Assembly (NCBI GenBank): GCA_027924585.1
Contig: BSBM01000047.1
Span: 18,038,001 to 18,102,000, forward strand
Length of the DNA: 64,000 nt
Direction of reading: 5' to 3'
Source: Larix kaempferi
Lineage: Eukaryota > Streptophyta > Pinopsida > Pinales > Pinaceae
Positions 46,230-59,452 of this stretch are shown here, one piece after another (within the stretch, counting starts at the first letter, position 1; each line of letters opens with the position of its first letter). Below the pieces are notes generated by a model that was not told the DNA's origin, did not search any database, and saw nothing but the letters and a program-made list of their open reading frames with translations. The position numbers and the translations under genes were made by a program.

Positions 46230-46453
46230 TGAGTATCAAGTATTCAATTTTTTGAGTGAAGTGCATGGATTTTATGAATATATACAATATAGTCAATCTG
46301 TTTCTGAATGAAGGTATTTTGAAATTTTGATTTACAACCAATTGGTCTCTCTTAAAAAAATTGAATTGATTTTGTTGAGTTTTTAATTCAAACATGGGCA
46401 TTGATCTACATCTAGTTGGCTCGTTGAGTGCTCAATGTTATTTGCTACTGTGG
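46230..46453. repeat. Tandem unit copy 1, left part
   Basis: Matches 50691-50915: GAGTATCAAGTATTCAATTT, GATTTTATGAATATATACAA and TTTTTAATTCAAACAT are shared. It is cut after TTTGCTACTGTGG by the giant solo LTR and resumes at 50318. Confidence 0.85.
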
Positions 46454-49400
46454 TGTAGCATCTCTACAATTTCACCCCTATTGTTATTATTTTTGTAAAT
46501 GTAATTATAATTTGTGTAAACGGCCTTGTTGAGGAGCTCAAGTCCAAGGCCCCACTAGTGGACCTCGAGCTAGTGTTATGTTTATAAGTCTTAGTTTAAG
46601 CCTAGAAGATTAAAGAATGGTAATGCGACTAAACGATAAGTAACAAAACCCACCTATAAGAAAAGATAATGACTAAGGAGCCATGTGTTGGTTGACCATA
46701 TCATGACTCATCATATTGAATTATGAAGGGTGGGGATATAAGTTTGTTCTAGTAGGATTATTATTCACCTTAAATATCTAGCTAAGATCTACTATTGCCT
46801 AAGTATTATAATCCTATTATGATTAAGCCATAAAGATGGATTATATATATATATATAAATAGTTGAGGTCATTATTAATGGATATGATATATATATTTAA
46901 ATGTGTGTACCGTATAAAGTTATGAAAGATAAATAAATAGTTGTGATAACTATTTGGATACCATCTATATATATGTATGACTCATATGAATATTATAAAA
47001 GGTATATAAATGGTCATGATTGACTTTTTACCTATATTAGATGCTAAGCATATTATTATGAAAGAGTATATATATACATAAACTAAATTCTATATGTATA
47101 ATGGCATGGTATGGTCATTTCAAGATCTCAAATATATAACGAAGAATCGTAACTATTATGATAATTATAATTAAGTAGCTAAGTAGATAGAAGAGATTTA
47201 TATATATAAGGTATAATTAGTTATAATTTTGTAAATACCTTGTAAAACATATGAATATATCTTTCTTAGCCCCATCTTCATAATAGGAGATTATTTTCTT
47301 TAATTACACAAGTTGAAATAAAAATAATTATAGAATACTATATACTATTACTTTTATTATCCTTATTAAAAATAAGATAAAAAGGGGAGGATACCTTTGG
47401 AAAGGGGATGGTAGTTTATATATATATTTTCATATATGAAAGCTATTGATGTATATGCTTTGAAGAGGTACATAATAAAGGATTTATTTTTACTTTATAT
47501 ATATTTATATATATATATGTAATCTAAACTTCTTAAACAAATATATAGTAAATGGAGCTTGTTAATTGATAGGTATTGATAAGTTTTGTTCATTAATTAG
47601 TCATTTAGTATAATTAATTATGGGCTGTATTATGTAATGTTAGTATAGTCGATTATATAAATGAAATGATATTACTCGATTTTAAATTAGTAAATTCATG
47701 CATGTTTATAAATAAATATAACATGTGTTTCAAAAAGGGGGAAACATGGCCTCTCTAACGAAAGCTTTTGAGTGTAGTAGAAAAGGGGATTAAATTCCAT
47801 TTCTTAAGGGTTAAAAGGTCAAGCATCACTCTTCCCTTATCATAGATTACTTTCATTAATGACGGTAGTGCTCCGATAGAAGGTGGACAACCTTACTTGA
47901 ATTATGGAGTTCACTACACTACATTAATCATGCCATATCCTTGTCGAATTTGTTCCATTTATTTCGAGGGCTACCATATTCCACGTCGAGCTGGAAGTAG
48001 GTGTTGGTGGGAGACTTTAGTTAGAGGAATGGCATGTTTCCCGATATCCTCTTTTGCGTGATGGAGAGCTATTCGGGATATCCAGGCGTGAGGAAAAAGA
48101 GGACCGTGATGTTTCCTCTCGGTACCAAGTTGAGGGAAAACCTCAGTGCGTCGAGCTGGTGTGTTATATTAAGGTGGGAATACTCTTACCTAGGGAGGAG
48201 TTAGATCTCACTGGGGGGATCAAACAAAAATGGTGAATCGTTCCTGAAAAATGATTTTTGTCCGCTACTACTTCCTGCTCTTTGGAAGACGGAGTTCATC
48301 ACCGTGTGTTATTCCATGGAGGGAAGAAAAAGGAATGTGATTCCTCATGATGATGGCACCTCTGCCTAAATAGGGTCATCCATGTATAAAGATCTCGACG
48401 TTGATGGAAGGTGCGATATCGATAAAAGAGTTCATTGTTGCACTCAAATGTATTAACGATAAGTAACAGCAAACCGTTACCTCAGTTACTTTTGAATATG
48501 CGTTTATGGTTTATATCTGTTGCCTGGGTATTTCATTTCATTTTTAATATGTTTTATATCACTAGTTGGTAAAGGCTACTGGGTTATTTTTGTACCAACG
48601 CGTTTTACCCCCCAAAAAACTCCCAGAGCTGATCTTGGTATCGATTTTACCAATTTGATCTCCAGATCCTGTTATATACATTGTTGGTCAGCGTTCCATA
48701 TTTTAGACTTCTGCCCGCCAGCGTATATCTTCTCTCAATAAATGATGTTTCTCTGTTTTAGATTATGAGCGTTGATCCCGTTTTAGATCATTGTTTTCTC
48801 TTATCATTAAGCAACTCTTGTATTGCTTCTGATTTTGGTGACCCGCTTCTGGTAATGTGTCTATGTTATGTTTCCTAAAAGTCATTTAAAAAGGTTGGGC
48901 AATCCCCTTGTGGAATAATTGACCCACATTCTTACCTCTTATTTTAATTTGACTGTAGTCCAAACCATGTTTATAATTTCGGTTAGCAGAGTCTGGACTT
49001 GGCTTCTTGAATCTAGGCCCAACGCGTATTTTATTTTCGAGATATTCAGTTTTATATTTATTTTTGCTATAATTCCTTTCTGCCACAAAGCGTAACTTTG
49101 TTGTCACTATCATAAAAATGTAGGATATCGGTTTTTGTTTTCATTAAGTTGCCGTGACAGTGTAGATTCTACTCAGGATCCTTGTAACTTATTCTAAACT
49201 ATAATTGAAAAGGGATAGTTCACGCAGTTAAAACCCGAGACAAACTCTAGTTAAATAGTTTATAGATGGTAGAGCCGAGCATCACTTCAAGGGTTATGGT
49301 ATATATTTTTATGTGAGGGCTTTTGGTTATAATACTCTAGTATTTAGGGTTTTATTTGAGTAGGACTATACATTATCTAAATTAGAAATATCCAGAGTGG

Positions 49401-50317
49401 GTTATAGACCTCTGTTTTATTACTGATACAATTGATGTAAGCATTAAACATCTCTAATAAACTATGTTGATAACATAGACGTAAAGTGCGACCATGGAGT
49501 CGGACGATGTAACTTTATGTTGAAAGAAATAATATATGATGCAACGTTTTGTGGACGTAGTCCTAGATAGGGTGAACCACTTTAAAAAGTCTCTTGCTGA
49601 TGTGTTTTCCTCATGTGTCCCTTATGTATTTATGTTGGTTATTTTAGAATTAAATGCATGTATATTTGATTCCTTGATATTGTGTCGATGTATCTCATCT
49701 TCTTTTGGTCTCCTATGTGTGTCTTACCATGGTGAATTAAATCGTGATTTGGAATATGAGCTTTCATGTTAAAAGAAGTATTTTCACACATATATATATA
49801 TAGATCAGTTTGTATTGTTGGAAAGAACATAGAGTAAAAGGTAATGTATATAATTATCCTAAGTGAATTTAGATAATGTTGTCGATATGAAAGATGTTAC
49901 ATAAAGAGACCATGTTTATATTAGTAATGATGAATGATATTCCATCATGAGTTAAGATAAAAGTTGCATGAAGTGTTTGGTCTTATAAACTGTTCAGTGT
50001 AGGAAATCACTCGAGTGAAGCTTTTATATCTCTTTAGGTCCTTTGTTTAATTAATTATTACAAAATATCCATGATGGCTTATGTTGAAAATCAAATACAT
50101 TTGTATTTAAGTTCTTCAATTATGTAAATATTTAATGTAAGTGTATAAGTACCTATATATATATTTAGGATGTTAAATTATGAAGGATATAGGGAATATT
50201 GTGAAATGTATATCTATAAGAATGAAAATGAAGTATAAGGAGAAATGGTACTTTGCATTTTTAGGAACCATAGAAAATTTCACCAAAATATAAATTTCAA
50301 ATTTTGGGTACATGACA
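46454..50317 (+). mobile_element. Second giant solo LTR (3.86 kb), same family as 2277-6928
   Basis: Begins TGTAGCATCTCTAC and ends GGGTACATGACA, the plus-strand counterpart of the ends at 6928 and 2277. Homology is readable near the start (AAGGCCCCACTAGTGG versus its complement at about 6820; the GACTAAACGATAAGTAAC stretch versus about 6740) and near the end (TTTTGTGGACGTAG at 49549 versus the complement of 3083). No gag, pol or second LTR was found inside. Its insertion into a tandem unit, whose other copy at 50691 shows the empty site, is clear, but the target duplication is worn (TGTGG against AAGG). Confidence 0.7.
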
Positions 50318-50690
50318 AGGCTCCTTGGGACAACGTTCTTTACAACAGCAGGATACCTTTGCCAGAATGCAAAGGCTTGTATGCAATAATTTTCTTCCTC
50401 TCTATGATTTTCTCATCTATGAATTTATATGCGCGGAGATTACATATGCAATAATTGCATTATTATCTGTTAGTTGATTATGGATGCTCAGATTGATGGC
50501 ATAGTCAGAATATTTGGCATTGTTTTTAAGCATATGGATTGTAACCGTTCCATTAATCCGAGTAGAATTATTTTCAAAGTTGCGGCTTCAATCCGAGGTA
50601 ATATTTCTTCCAATCCAATTTTGAATTAATCACGAGGGAAATGGATGCATGCTACATTAGTTTATACAATAGTAGACTCGAAGCTACCCG
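50318..50690. repeat. Tandem unit copy 1, right part
   Basis: Continues the unit cut at 46453. It matches 50916-51275 with shared CAGAATGCAAA-type, GATTACATATG, AGATTGATGGCAT and TTTATACAATAGTAGA stretches. Confidence 0.85.
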
Positions 50691-51275
50691 GTGAGTATCA
50701 AGTATTCAATTTTTTGAGTGGTGTGCACGGATTTTATGAATATATACAATGTGGCCCATTTATTTCTAAATGAAAGAATTTTGAAATTTTGATTTACATC
50801 CAATTGATTTCTCTTAAAAAAATTTGAATTTATTTTGTTCAGTTTTTAATTCAAACATTGGCACTGATCTACATTTAGCTTTTAAATTCTTTTGTATTTG
50901 CTACTATGTTTTTGGGCCAGCATTCTTTAAAACAGCATGATACCTTAGCTAGAATGCAAATCCCTGCATTGTAAGTGTCATTTCTTCTATAATTTTCTCA
51001 TTTATGAATCTATTTGGGCGAAGATTACATATGAAAGAATTGCATTATTATGTGTTAGTTGATTCTAGATGCTCAGATTGATGGCATGGGAAGGATATTT
51101 GGCATTTTTTTTTAAAGCATATGGATTGTAATTGTGCCATTAATTTGAGTGAATTATTTTCAAAATTGCGACTTCAATCCAATGTACAATCCAACGTAGG
51201 TTTTCTTCCAATCCACTTTTGAATTAATCATGAGGGCAATGGACAAATACTAAAATAGTTTATACAATAGTAGAT
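50691..51275. repeat. Tandem unit copy 2, uninterrupted
   Basis: About 585 bases matching copy 1 (46230-46453 plus 50318-50690, together 597 bases). It gives the pre-insertion arrangement for the giant solo LTR. No coding frame is shared between copies. Confidence 0.85.
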
Positions 51276-53144
51276 CACATATCACAGAGATCAGGTGATT
51301 CCATAATAGTTTATAAATGATTCACAGAGGATCTGTGATTAAGTGCATTTTCCATGAAGATCACATGCCTAGTGGGAAATATGTAATGGAAAGCCACGCA
51401 GATATAAGTGGAAGCCATGTCTTTGCCACACTGGCACTCTCATCAGTGCAATGATGGCACATTTGGGCCACATCAAACAAAAGATTGTCAAAAGAAATCG
51501 AAGGTGGAGCAGTGAGTATATATTGAAGGCCGCCCACCAAACTGCACTGTATTCATGAAGGAAGCATGTGATACACTAGGATGATGGTGCTCCACGACAC
51601 ATTTTGGCGTGAGTTTTCAGAGTCCTAAGGGATATAGCAGGCGGGGAAATTTCACAACTCCATTCGGATGGCTTTTCACAACAAACGATATCTCATCACG
51701 CCATAGCACTTAACACAATAATTCGTTGGTTTGAGCACTGAAGCTCCAATCCCATTTCAGAGGTCTAAATATTAAGGCATAAATGCTTTTTGCCAATTTA
51801 AAAATTATATTGTCGACTCTTTGCTTACTCTCAGCTATCTCTATGGCAGGGAATTTCTCGCAAATACAACTTTTTCACTTGTTATTACGAGGATAGGCTT
51901 ATTATTTCAACTTTGGGGTGGAGGTGACGTTAATGAATTTTTATCTTTAAAAAATTGGGCTGCTATATTTTATTATTTTATTGATCATGGAATATTGTCG
52001 TACACAGAAATCAAGAGTTTAAATTTAACAAATTAACTCATATGCAACTTATTTTTTAATTACATGTAATGTTTATTATCAAGAATTCAAAAAATTAAAC
52101 TTCATTCTCTTTTTCGAGCGCTCCACTCTCCTCTTCTAACGCTCCACTGTTACATTGCGCATTTCAATTGCCCCATTTTGTCTATTTTTTAAGGTGCCTC
52201 CTATGGATCCTCTACTACGAGGAAGTGCATGTACACTTGGAAATACAATTGATTCAATATGACTTCCACGTTTCCATACTCTGTTGCATCTACATTCGCA
52301 GCTGTTCCACTCTCCATGCTTCTTAAATGCTTCGCTTTATTTGTTCCCAATCGTTTCATTTTAAATGAATACATGGAGCAATTACACCGATTAGGTCTTC
52401 TTTAAATCAGTGCTCTTCATTTTCAAATTGCATACAACAGAGTAACAGAACGCTATGGAGTTATCACAAACTCACCAGAGGTTAAACCAGAAACCTGTTT
52501 AGTGGAACGTGTAAGGAAACTCACAAGAGGACACGGTGGATTTATCACAGATGAAGGCTAGGTGACTGTGATTGGAACGGTGCATGGTTTGCTGGATGGA
52601 TAGGTCTATGAGCGATGTGATTTTTAAATAGCAGTGTTCGTCCTGTTGTTGTTCATTGTTTTCGTCCTCTTGTTATTTATTGTTAACTATTGTTCTTCCC
52701 ATGCCCAATTGTTCGGTGTGTTTATTGGCTATTCGAAGTGTTTATTTATTTATTGTGTTTATGGATTGTTTGTTTATTGTCTATTCAGGTTGTGTTTATT
52801 CATGGTCATTTCTCCATATCACCATTTCGATTTTCAAAGGTTGTGTTATGGTGTTTTGTGGCCAAAATGGATATAATACTCAATTGGGTTTGCTCTCCCC
52901 ACATTCCAATGCCTAATCTTATTCTTTGATTCATAAACCAATTTTTTGATCTCTGGGCATGGCACGTATCTGAACAATGGACGAGCTCTAAACATTCTGT
53001 GGTTTAATCGCACTGATCGCACTTATGTGGTTTGATAATGCCCATGTTGGTCATAAATTTTATGTTACAGAAAAGGTTTACTGTGATAAATGTGCTCCTA
53101 AATTCCCAGCCAATATTTTTTCCCCTTGAGGGAAGGCAAGGGGG
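51276..53144. other. Intergenic DNA, no gene identified
   Basis: No recognisable protein. A short plus-strand frame at about 53033-53117 reads GHKFYVTEKVYCDKC, with a CxxC pair, but it is too short to assign. Frames at 52634-52929 are hydrophobic and low-complexity. If 53145-53872 is a 3' LTR, this stretch should hold the decayed end of its element, but I see no pol motifs. Confidence 0.45.
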
Positions 53145-53872
53145 TGTTGCATTAACTCAAAGCAACACACTCAGATTTTCAAACTTAGAAATTTCACTTA
53201 CACAACAATCACAGCTCACTGTAATCTTCAGCACAGTTAGAGATGACTGTTTTAGCTAACACTCATCTACAGGACTGTTACAGCTAAGTTCCAGGTGAGT
53301 TGCAACTTACTGTTACTGCTAACAACAATCTACAACACAGTCACAGCTAACTGTAACAGCTCACTATTTCACACAATAGTAACCTACAGGACTGTTTCAG
53401 CTAACAGTAAACTACACGACTGTTTCAGCTAACAGTAAACTACATGACTGTTACAACTGAGTGTATCAGCTATGTTTTGATAACCCCTGTGTTCATAACA
53501 CTTGACTAATACCCTGTTTCAACAATCAAACACATCATAAACACAATTCTTCACCCTTGCTACAACAAAAACAACTACAGAATAATTATGAGTTTACAAA
53601 CTCAAATAACAGAGTGTAACAAAAAAAAAAAACACAGAAACAATTCTGGGTTTATCATCAGCTGAACATTGTATTCCACTCTATTTCATCAAATTCTCTC
53701 TATCTCACAAAACACAGATTACATCGATATTTATACACCATGCGATCAGTCGGTCATTTAATTAGCTTGACCTTTCACAAATTGGCTCTTCAAAATATAA
53801 TGAATGCTCTGCCCTTTCATGTATTGTAACAGGAACGCTGGAAGCCCCTTCAATCTTTGATAGGCTGCAACA
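53145..53872 (+). repeat. Copia-type LTR (728 bp)
   Basis: Begins TGTTGCA and ends TGCAACA, a perfect 7-base inverted terminal repeat. A purine tract (GAGGGAAGGCAAGGGGG) directly precedes it, which suggests a plus-strand 3' LTR rather than a solo LTR; five bases on each side do not match. Inside, at 53210-53460, a 30-bp phrase (GACTGTTTCAGCTAACAGTA) recurs several times. A possible TATA stretch (ATATTTATACACC) is at about 53730. Confidence 0.6.
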
Positions 53873-53881
53873 GAGCTGGAT

Positions 53882-56800
53882 TGTAATGTGCCAAAACTAG
53901 TGAAAATTTAAAAAAAAATTCATTCGTGCAATAGTCATTAATTTACCGTAGACAACTTTACAAATTAAATCTAATATCATTAAATACATCCCTACTTGCA
54001 TGAAACAAATGTAATCCTAAGACTTTCGTTTTACATGGTTGCTTCTATGCGTGAGTTTAGGATTTGCGGAAGCAATGTGGAATATAATATGATGGCATGT
54101 TTTAATTTTAATTGCGAATACTAGTGCAAGATAGAAATACACTCCTTACTGTCTTAAGAAATCATGTGATTAAATCTTGAATTTCTAATGTCACCTTCAG
54201 GTGATGAGCTCGTTTGATGTTGGTATGTTGTTCATGTGGTGGTACTATACTACTCCAAGGCACGTAATTACATACCTCGGCAGGGTGCCCGGAGATATGG
54301 GTGAATATAGTTGTTGTCGGACTTACTTAGCATAATGCTAATGCCATTCCATACTTCTGTGTTTGCAGGTATATTAAATCTGAGAGTACTATCTCTGAAG
54401 GGTTGGTTCCTATGTTACTATTGGTCCTATTTCACCAGGGTGAATGATAAGTTATTAAAAGGTGGGTATCCCATTACCATGGGAGTTCACAACATGAATG
54501 TTTTCCCAATGTGAGGTTCACCAATAAAAGCTTATTGTAATATAAACAAATGTGGGTTGGGTCATAATTTTGCTATATGCTTTGTACACAAATCGAGCCC
54601 TTTGTAATTTAAAACAAGGGTGGTTGACTCCATGACTTCACTATAGACTTGCAAAAAGAATTGAACCTCCACTAGAGTGAGGCTGGTATATCGTTTAATG
54701 CACTTTTAATGAGTATGGGAAAGAACTTGGAAAGAGGGTTTGGATATTGATTTGGGGTTTTTTGTGAGTTATCCCTGTACTCGACTTTTTCTTCGTTTCT
54801 GGATCTGCACTTCGTTGTATGGTGATGGTGTGGTGTACTGATCCAATCTCTCCTTGTGGTTAGCACAATTGGTAACTGTTGCTTTCAGCTATGGCGTAAG
54901 GCGGCCATGCTTCTTACAGGTGAGGAAATAATCTCTATCTGCAATTGACATTTTTATCTTCTTCGATTTGAAAACACATGTTTGAACTAACTGGTATTGT
55001 ATGTCGCTTATGATAGGCGATAAATGCTTTGGTATGGGAGCTGCGAAGATTCATGGTGTTGTAGGCATGGCTAGGGTAATGGTAAGTCTGGCTTACCCAA
55101 TATTGCCCTATCTCCCGCACCTCTTGTGTTGTATGTATGAATTTGGCCTGGTTTTAGAATGAGGCTCCCATAATCCCATGGCTTACTGATTCACCTTGGG
55201 GAGTCTATTAGTCGTCTACTAGCTAGGCCAAGGAATGGTGGTTCAATGTAAATTTAATAGTTTAATAAGTACTAGGACTGTGATGTAAATACCTATGTGG
55301 CAGCTGGGTCTTAGTTGTTACTTGGCTCTGCGAATTCTTATAAAAATGTAATGCTATTTCATTTTGGATATGACTCCTGTACAGTTGTGCCTATAACAAT
55401 GTATGAGACAATACTGTGGGCTACGGCCATCCTGGGTTAACTTATTTCTTTTAGCTTCTATGTAATGTGATGTGTTATTTGGTTGAAAGAACAGACTTAA
55501 ACGTTCTTCTCTGTATCCTTGTCTTGTAACGTAGTTAGCGCTTGGGTATTGGTTTCGTCTTTGTTTACTTCCTGCGTTTGCTAGTACCATGAGGCTTCTG
55601 GATACTTAAATAAATGCTTGTGAAAATGTAGGAGATTAATATGGGGTTTTATGTACTTCTATTATGGTAACACTGCTAGGGTTTGAATGGACAAATCTCA
55701 ATTTTATGTGTTGTCTGTGTTGAATGAATGGGGATTATTTTGACGGGAGATTTCTTTCTAAATGTTGGCCATACGTGAGTCATGTAGGAGACCACTATGA
55801 GTTTTGATTTAAGGGAGTCCATGGGGTTCGATCCTCTGCCTCTGCCTTCAATGGCATCTGCGTTTGTAACTTCCCATCATTTAAAATCGTTGTAGTTGTA
55901 CTGCACACTCAATGGTATTAAATTCTTGACTTGTAGAATACTAGGGGCATGTGAATGGTAATGATAGCTAAATGATGGGTGTTATTTTTATTGGTAAGTG
56001 GGTATGAATATGTAATTGTAAAAGCACAGTGTATGCGATCTCTGTTCTACCTGCTGTCTTCGTTTCAATTATGGTATGTATGGTCTTGAAAAAGAAAGCT
56101 AAGATAGACCGGAAAAAATGGGCAATATATCAGTCTTGAGTTTAGAATTGGAGTATATGGGAAATACTTACAAAATAATGTCTGCATTTTTGCTATAGTT
56201 TGTATAACTGGGCTTTCGAATGGTTTTACATGATGTTTAATGATTTCTATTAAAGGTTTGATTTCGGTAGCTAACTGATTTTGTTTGTAATTTAAAACAA
56301 GGGTTTAGGTAAGAGAAATTAAATACTATATATTTTTCTATGTTAAAATCAATGATTCCCCTTTTCTAACAGTTTAAGCAATACAAATGACTAGCAAAGG
56401 CTAGCTGGCTAGTCCTGCTGGGAATGCCATTCGATTATGAGAAAACTTGATTTAAACACTGATACTGAGGACATTGCTATTTTAACATTGCATTTATAAA
56501 AGAGATATAAATCATAGGAGGGTTTTATAAACAATTCATACCTGTTGATCCCTGTAGCTTGTCCTGCTGATGATGACCTGCTGATCCTGGTAGCTTGTTC
56601 TTGCTGATACTGGCCTACAAACTCAACCAACTAGTTAGGGAAACTACTCACTCTTAGCTGACCTGATAATTGATCTTGGATTGGATGACTTTGGGACTAA
56701 CATGTTTCTCCCAACCATGATTCTACAACCGTTCCTCGTTCAGTAAGAATCCCCTCGAGTTGGTTCTGACATGCAAACTGAGAAGTAGAGGCCCTAGATG

Positions 56801-58080
56801 TGTAGCTGGTTCAGAAATTTATGGGAAGAGTTCACTTCCTGGAACAGAGAGTTCTTCTTGGAATAATAATACCAAAAGAAAAAGATCCCCCAAACTTTGG
56901 GGTCTGTCCTCCTTAAGTAGGACAAATCTTGAATTAGGACTGTTGAAATTTACTAGTTTCTCTAAATTATTTAAATTATAAAAATAATATTTGTTTACTT
57001 AACTGCTAGTTATTTTTTGGAACTAGGACTTCTCACTTTGTTTCATTAAAGTGTTTTGATATTTAATCTTTGTATAATAATAATAATAATATAAAAATTA
57101 CAATACTTTCTAAATATTAATAACTAATAATTAATAAGTGGCAGCCCACTTATGTATAAGTATACATGTAATAAATAACAATATTATGTATTGAAACTCC
57201 TAAATAATAATACTTAGCTTTGTGGTCCTTAGCATTTTGTTTCACATGATGCTTCTTTTAATTGTTTTTAAGGAAAGGGTCAACTTCTTTGGATGGTTTC
57301 AGTAAGCTAGTAAAGGCACCTCTAGTCTTTCCCTTTGCATGTCAGATTCCCTTGTTTTAACATGATAGTTCCCGCAATATTTAATGATAATAAGATTTAT
57401 TTAATCAAGTCGAATAGTTGTGATAAAACACATAGGTGCTATTCAGAGTCTTCGTGACTCAACACTTGAGATATAGTAACCCCGAGTGCTCTTCAGAGCC
57501 TTTTAACTCAACACTCTCACATGGGCATTATGCTAGTGCAATTCCAGAGTCTCCGCTCAACACTAGAGCTAGAATGTGGTTGTGAGGCACATCTAGGATA
57601 TTTAAGTGGCCTCGGATCCAGTAATCATTTCTTTCAAGATTGGAGTGCTACAGGGCTGATGCCCAACACTCAACGTACCTCGGGGCTTAAGCCCAGTACG
57701 TAATAAGAGTCCTCTAGATACATCGGGGCTTAGGCCCAATATATAGGTCATTCGTGTGTTTCTGAGTCCACGCTCAACACACTACAAAATCAGCCATATG
57801 AATCATGTTCTACATAGTATAATGTAACGAAAGAGGAAAGCTCAGTATATCATAATTTGTAACAAAATCTCATAATACAACATAGTTTATTCATTTGGTA
57901 TTTCCTGCCCAGTATATATATCCAACAATGAAACAATCAGGGTCCATGCCCAATATATCAACTCATGAAAGCATAAATCAAAACATACTAATGTTATGCT
58001 AAAATAATAAATCACATATGTTGCGGCCGTGGCCCGATATAAACTCATAACATAGTTAGTAAAAAAGTTGGGATATTACA
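53882..58080 (-). repeat. G2 3' LTR (4,199 bp)
   Basis: Plus-strand ends are TGTAATGTGCC and GGATATTACA. The first 1.08 kb matches 62918-64000 closely, with a few percent difference by eye. Near the outer end, phrases such as GGGGCTTAAGCCCA and GGGGCTTAGGCCCA (57680-57740) form small palindromes. No domain-bearing frame is inside. The LTR is unusually long for a plant gypsy element. Confidence 0.88.
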
Positions 58081-58093
58081 TCCCTCCCCGCTT
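58081..58093 (-). promoter_or_regulatory. G2 polypurine tract
   Basis: On the minus strand AAGCGGGGAGGGA is directly followed by the LTR start TGTAATATCC. Confidence 0.75.
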
Positions 58094-58116
58094 AGAACAA
58101 CACCGTCCCGGTGTTC

Positions 58117-58728
58117 CTAGGGACTAGGAATGAGCTCACGAAACAAGGTGGGGTACGCCTCCCTCATGGTAGCCTCATTCTCCCAAGTGGTCTCATCTCG
58201 TCCAAAGTGCCTCCATTGCACTTTTAGCTGAGTAATGGTCCTCCTCCTAAGTTGGACCTCTCTCTTGTCCAAAATGTGGAGTGGTTCTGGCATGAACTCC
58301 CCTTTGGGCTCCACCTGTAATAAGGACCAATCAATAACATGTTTAGTATTGTATACATATTTATTTAATAAAGAAGCATGAAAAACATTATGAACTTTTA
58401 TATGTGCTGGTAGGGCTAACTCATATGCTACTAGACTCTTCTTGGCCAGTATTTCAAAAGGTCCACAAAATATTGGGGCTATTTCACTGCAATGCCCCAA
58501 ACTCAACGAGCTTCATTTCGCTTTTATCCTTAGGAAAACATGTTCCCCGATTTGGTAGTCTTTGTCCTTTCTCTTCTTGTATGCGTAACTCTTTTGGCGG
58601 TCTTCTGCCTCTTTTAAATTCAGTTGGACCTTGGAGACTAGTTGTTCCAAGTCTTTTAGTAAATCTGGCCCCAGCATAAGTCTATCCACCGGGCTATCCC
58701 AGGCAACGGGGGTCCGACACTTTTGACC
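58117..58728 (-). pseudogene. Gypsy pol C-terminal region (chromodomain-like), element G2
   Basis: The frame at 58117-58506 reads APIFCGPFEILAK, AYELALPAHIKVHNVFHAS, ILDKREVQLRRR and VQWRHFGRDETTWENEA. The last stretch matches the chromodomain-like tail that follows integrase in many plant gypsy elements and binds chromatin. Between 58507 and 58728 the reading continues in other frames with breaks. It is followed after a short gap by the polypurine tract, as expected at the pol end. Confidence 0.85.
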
Positions 58729-59452
58729 CTAGAGTACTTCGAAAGGACTCAATTTGGCCGAGGTTTTGTAACCGTTGTTGTATGCAAACTCTGCGAGGTG
58801 TAAATAGTTTTCCCACTTAGTGGGATTGTTCATGACATACATTCTCAGCATATCCTCTAGAATTTGGTTTACGTGTTCCGTCTGTCCGTCGGTTTGGGGG
58901 TGGTATGCAGCACTAAACTGCAGTCCTGTCTCTAACCCGGAGAACAGTGCTCTCCAGAAGTTGCTAGTGAACTTCATGTCTCGGTCAGAGATAATTGCTT
59001 TTGGGTATTCTGTGTAACAGGAAAATCTCCTTTAGAAAGATTTCCACAATGTGAACTACCTGGTAGGTAGATTTTACTGGTATAAAATGTGCGGCTTTTG
59101 ACAGCTTGTCTACTACTACGAAGATGGAGTCATTTTGTTTCTTACTCTTAGGTAGGCCTGTAATGAAATCCATACTTACTACATCCCACTTCCATTCTCG
59201 AATGGGTAACGGTTGAAGTAGACCGGAGGGTTGTTGGTGTTCTTCTTTGACCAACTGGCATTCCTGACATTTCACGATGAACAATGCGATGTCAACTTTC
59301 AGTTTAGGCCAAAAGTAGTGTTTCTTTATGGCTGAAATCATCTTTTGATATTCGAGGTCTCCTAAATAGAGACTCCAATGGAATTCGGTGAGTATGTTAG
59401 GTCTAATGTCTCCTCCCTCGAGAATGTAAAGTCTCTCTTTTGACCACAACAA
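58729..59452 (-). pseudogene. Gypsy integrase, element G2
   Basis: Pieces at 58985-59452 and 58729-58977, split by one frameshift near 58985. Zinc-binding half-site CQECQ, then catalytic residues: Asp in SMDFITGLP, Asp expected just before KFTSNFW at the break, and Glu in QTEHVNQ. The C-terminal part has the FAYNN motif. The N-terminal zinc-site histidines are partly lost (FHWSLYLGD). Confidence 0.88.

Noticed and set aside
49536-49772. Plus-strand frame of 78 codons in the second giant solo LTR
   Set aside because: The homologous stretch in the first solo LTR (about 2850-3110) does not keep the same protein; similarity is at the DNA level only.
52634-52929. Three overlapping hydrophobic frames
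   Set aside because: They are different frames of one T-rich stretch; no frame has a preserved membrane-protein signature.
53033-53117. CxxC-containing frame GHKFYVTEKVYCDKC
   Set aside because: Too short for a zinc-finger assignment, no second metal pair in the frame, and a stop follows.
54311-54514. Open frame of 67 codons in the G2 3' LTR, repeated at 63349-63549
   Set aside because: Both copies are open only because the two LTRs are recent duplicates of each other. No domain, and the frame runs antisense to the element.
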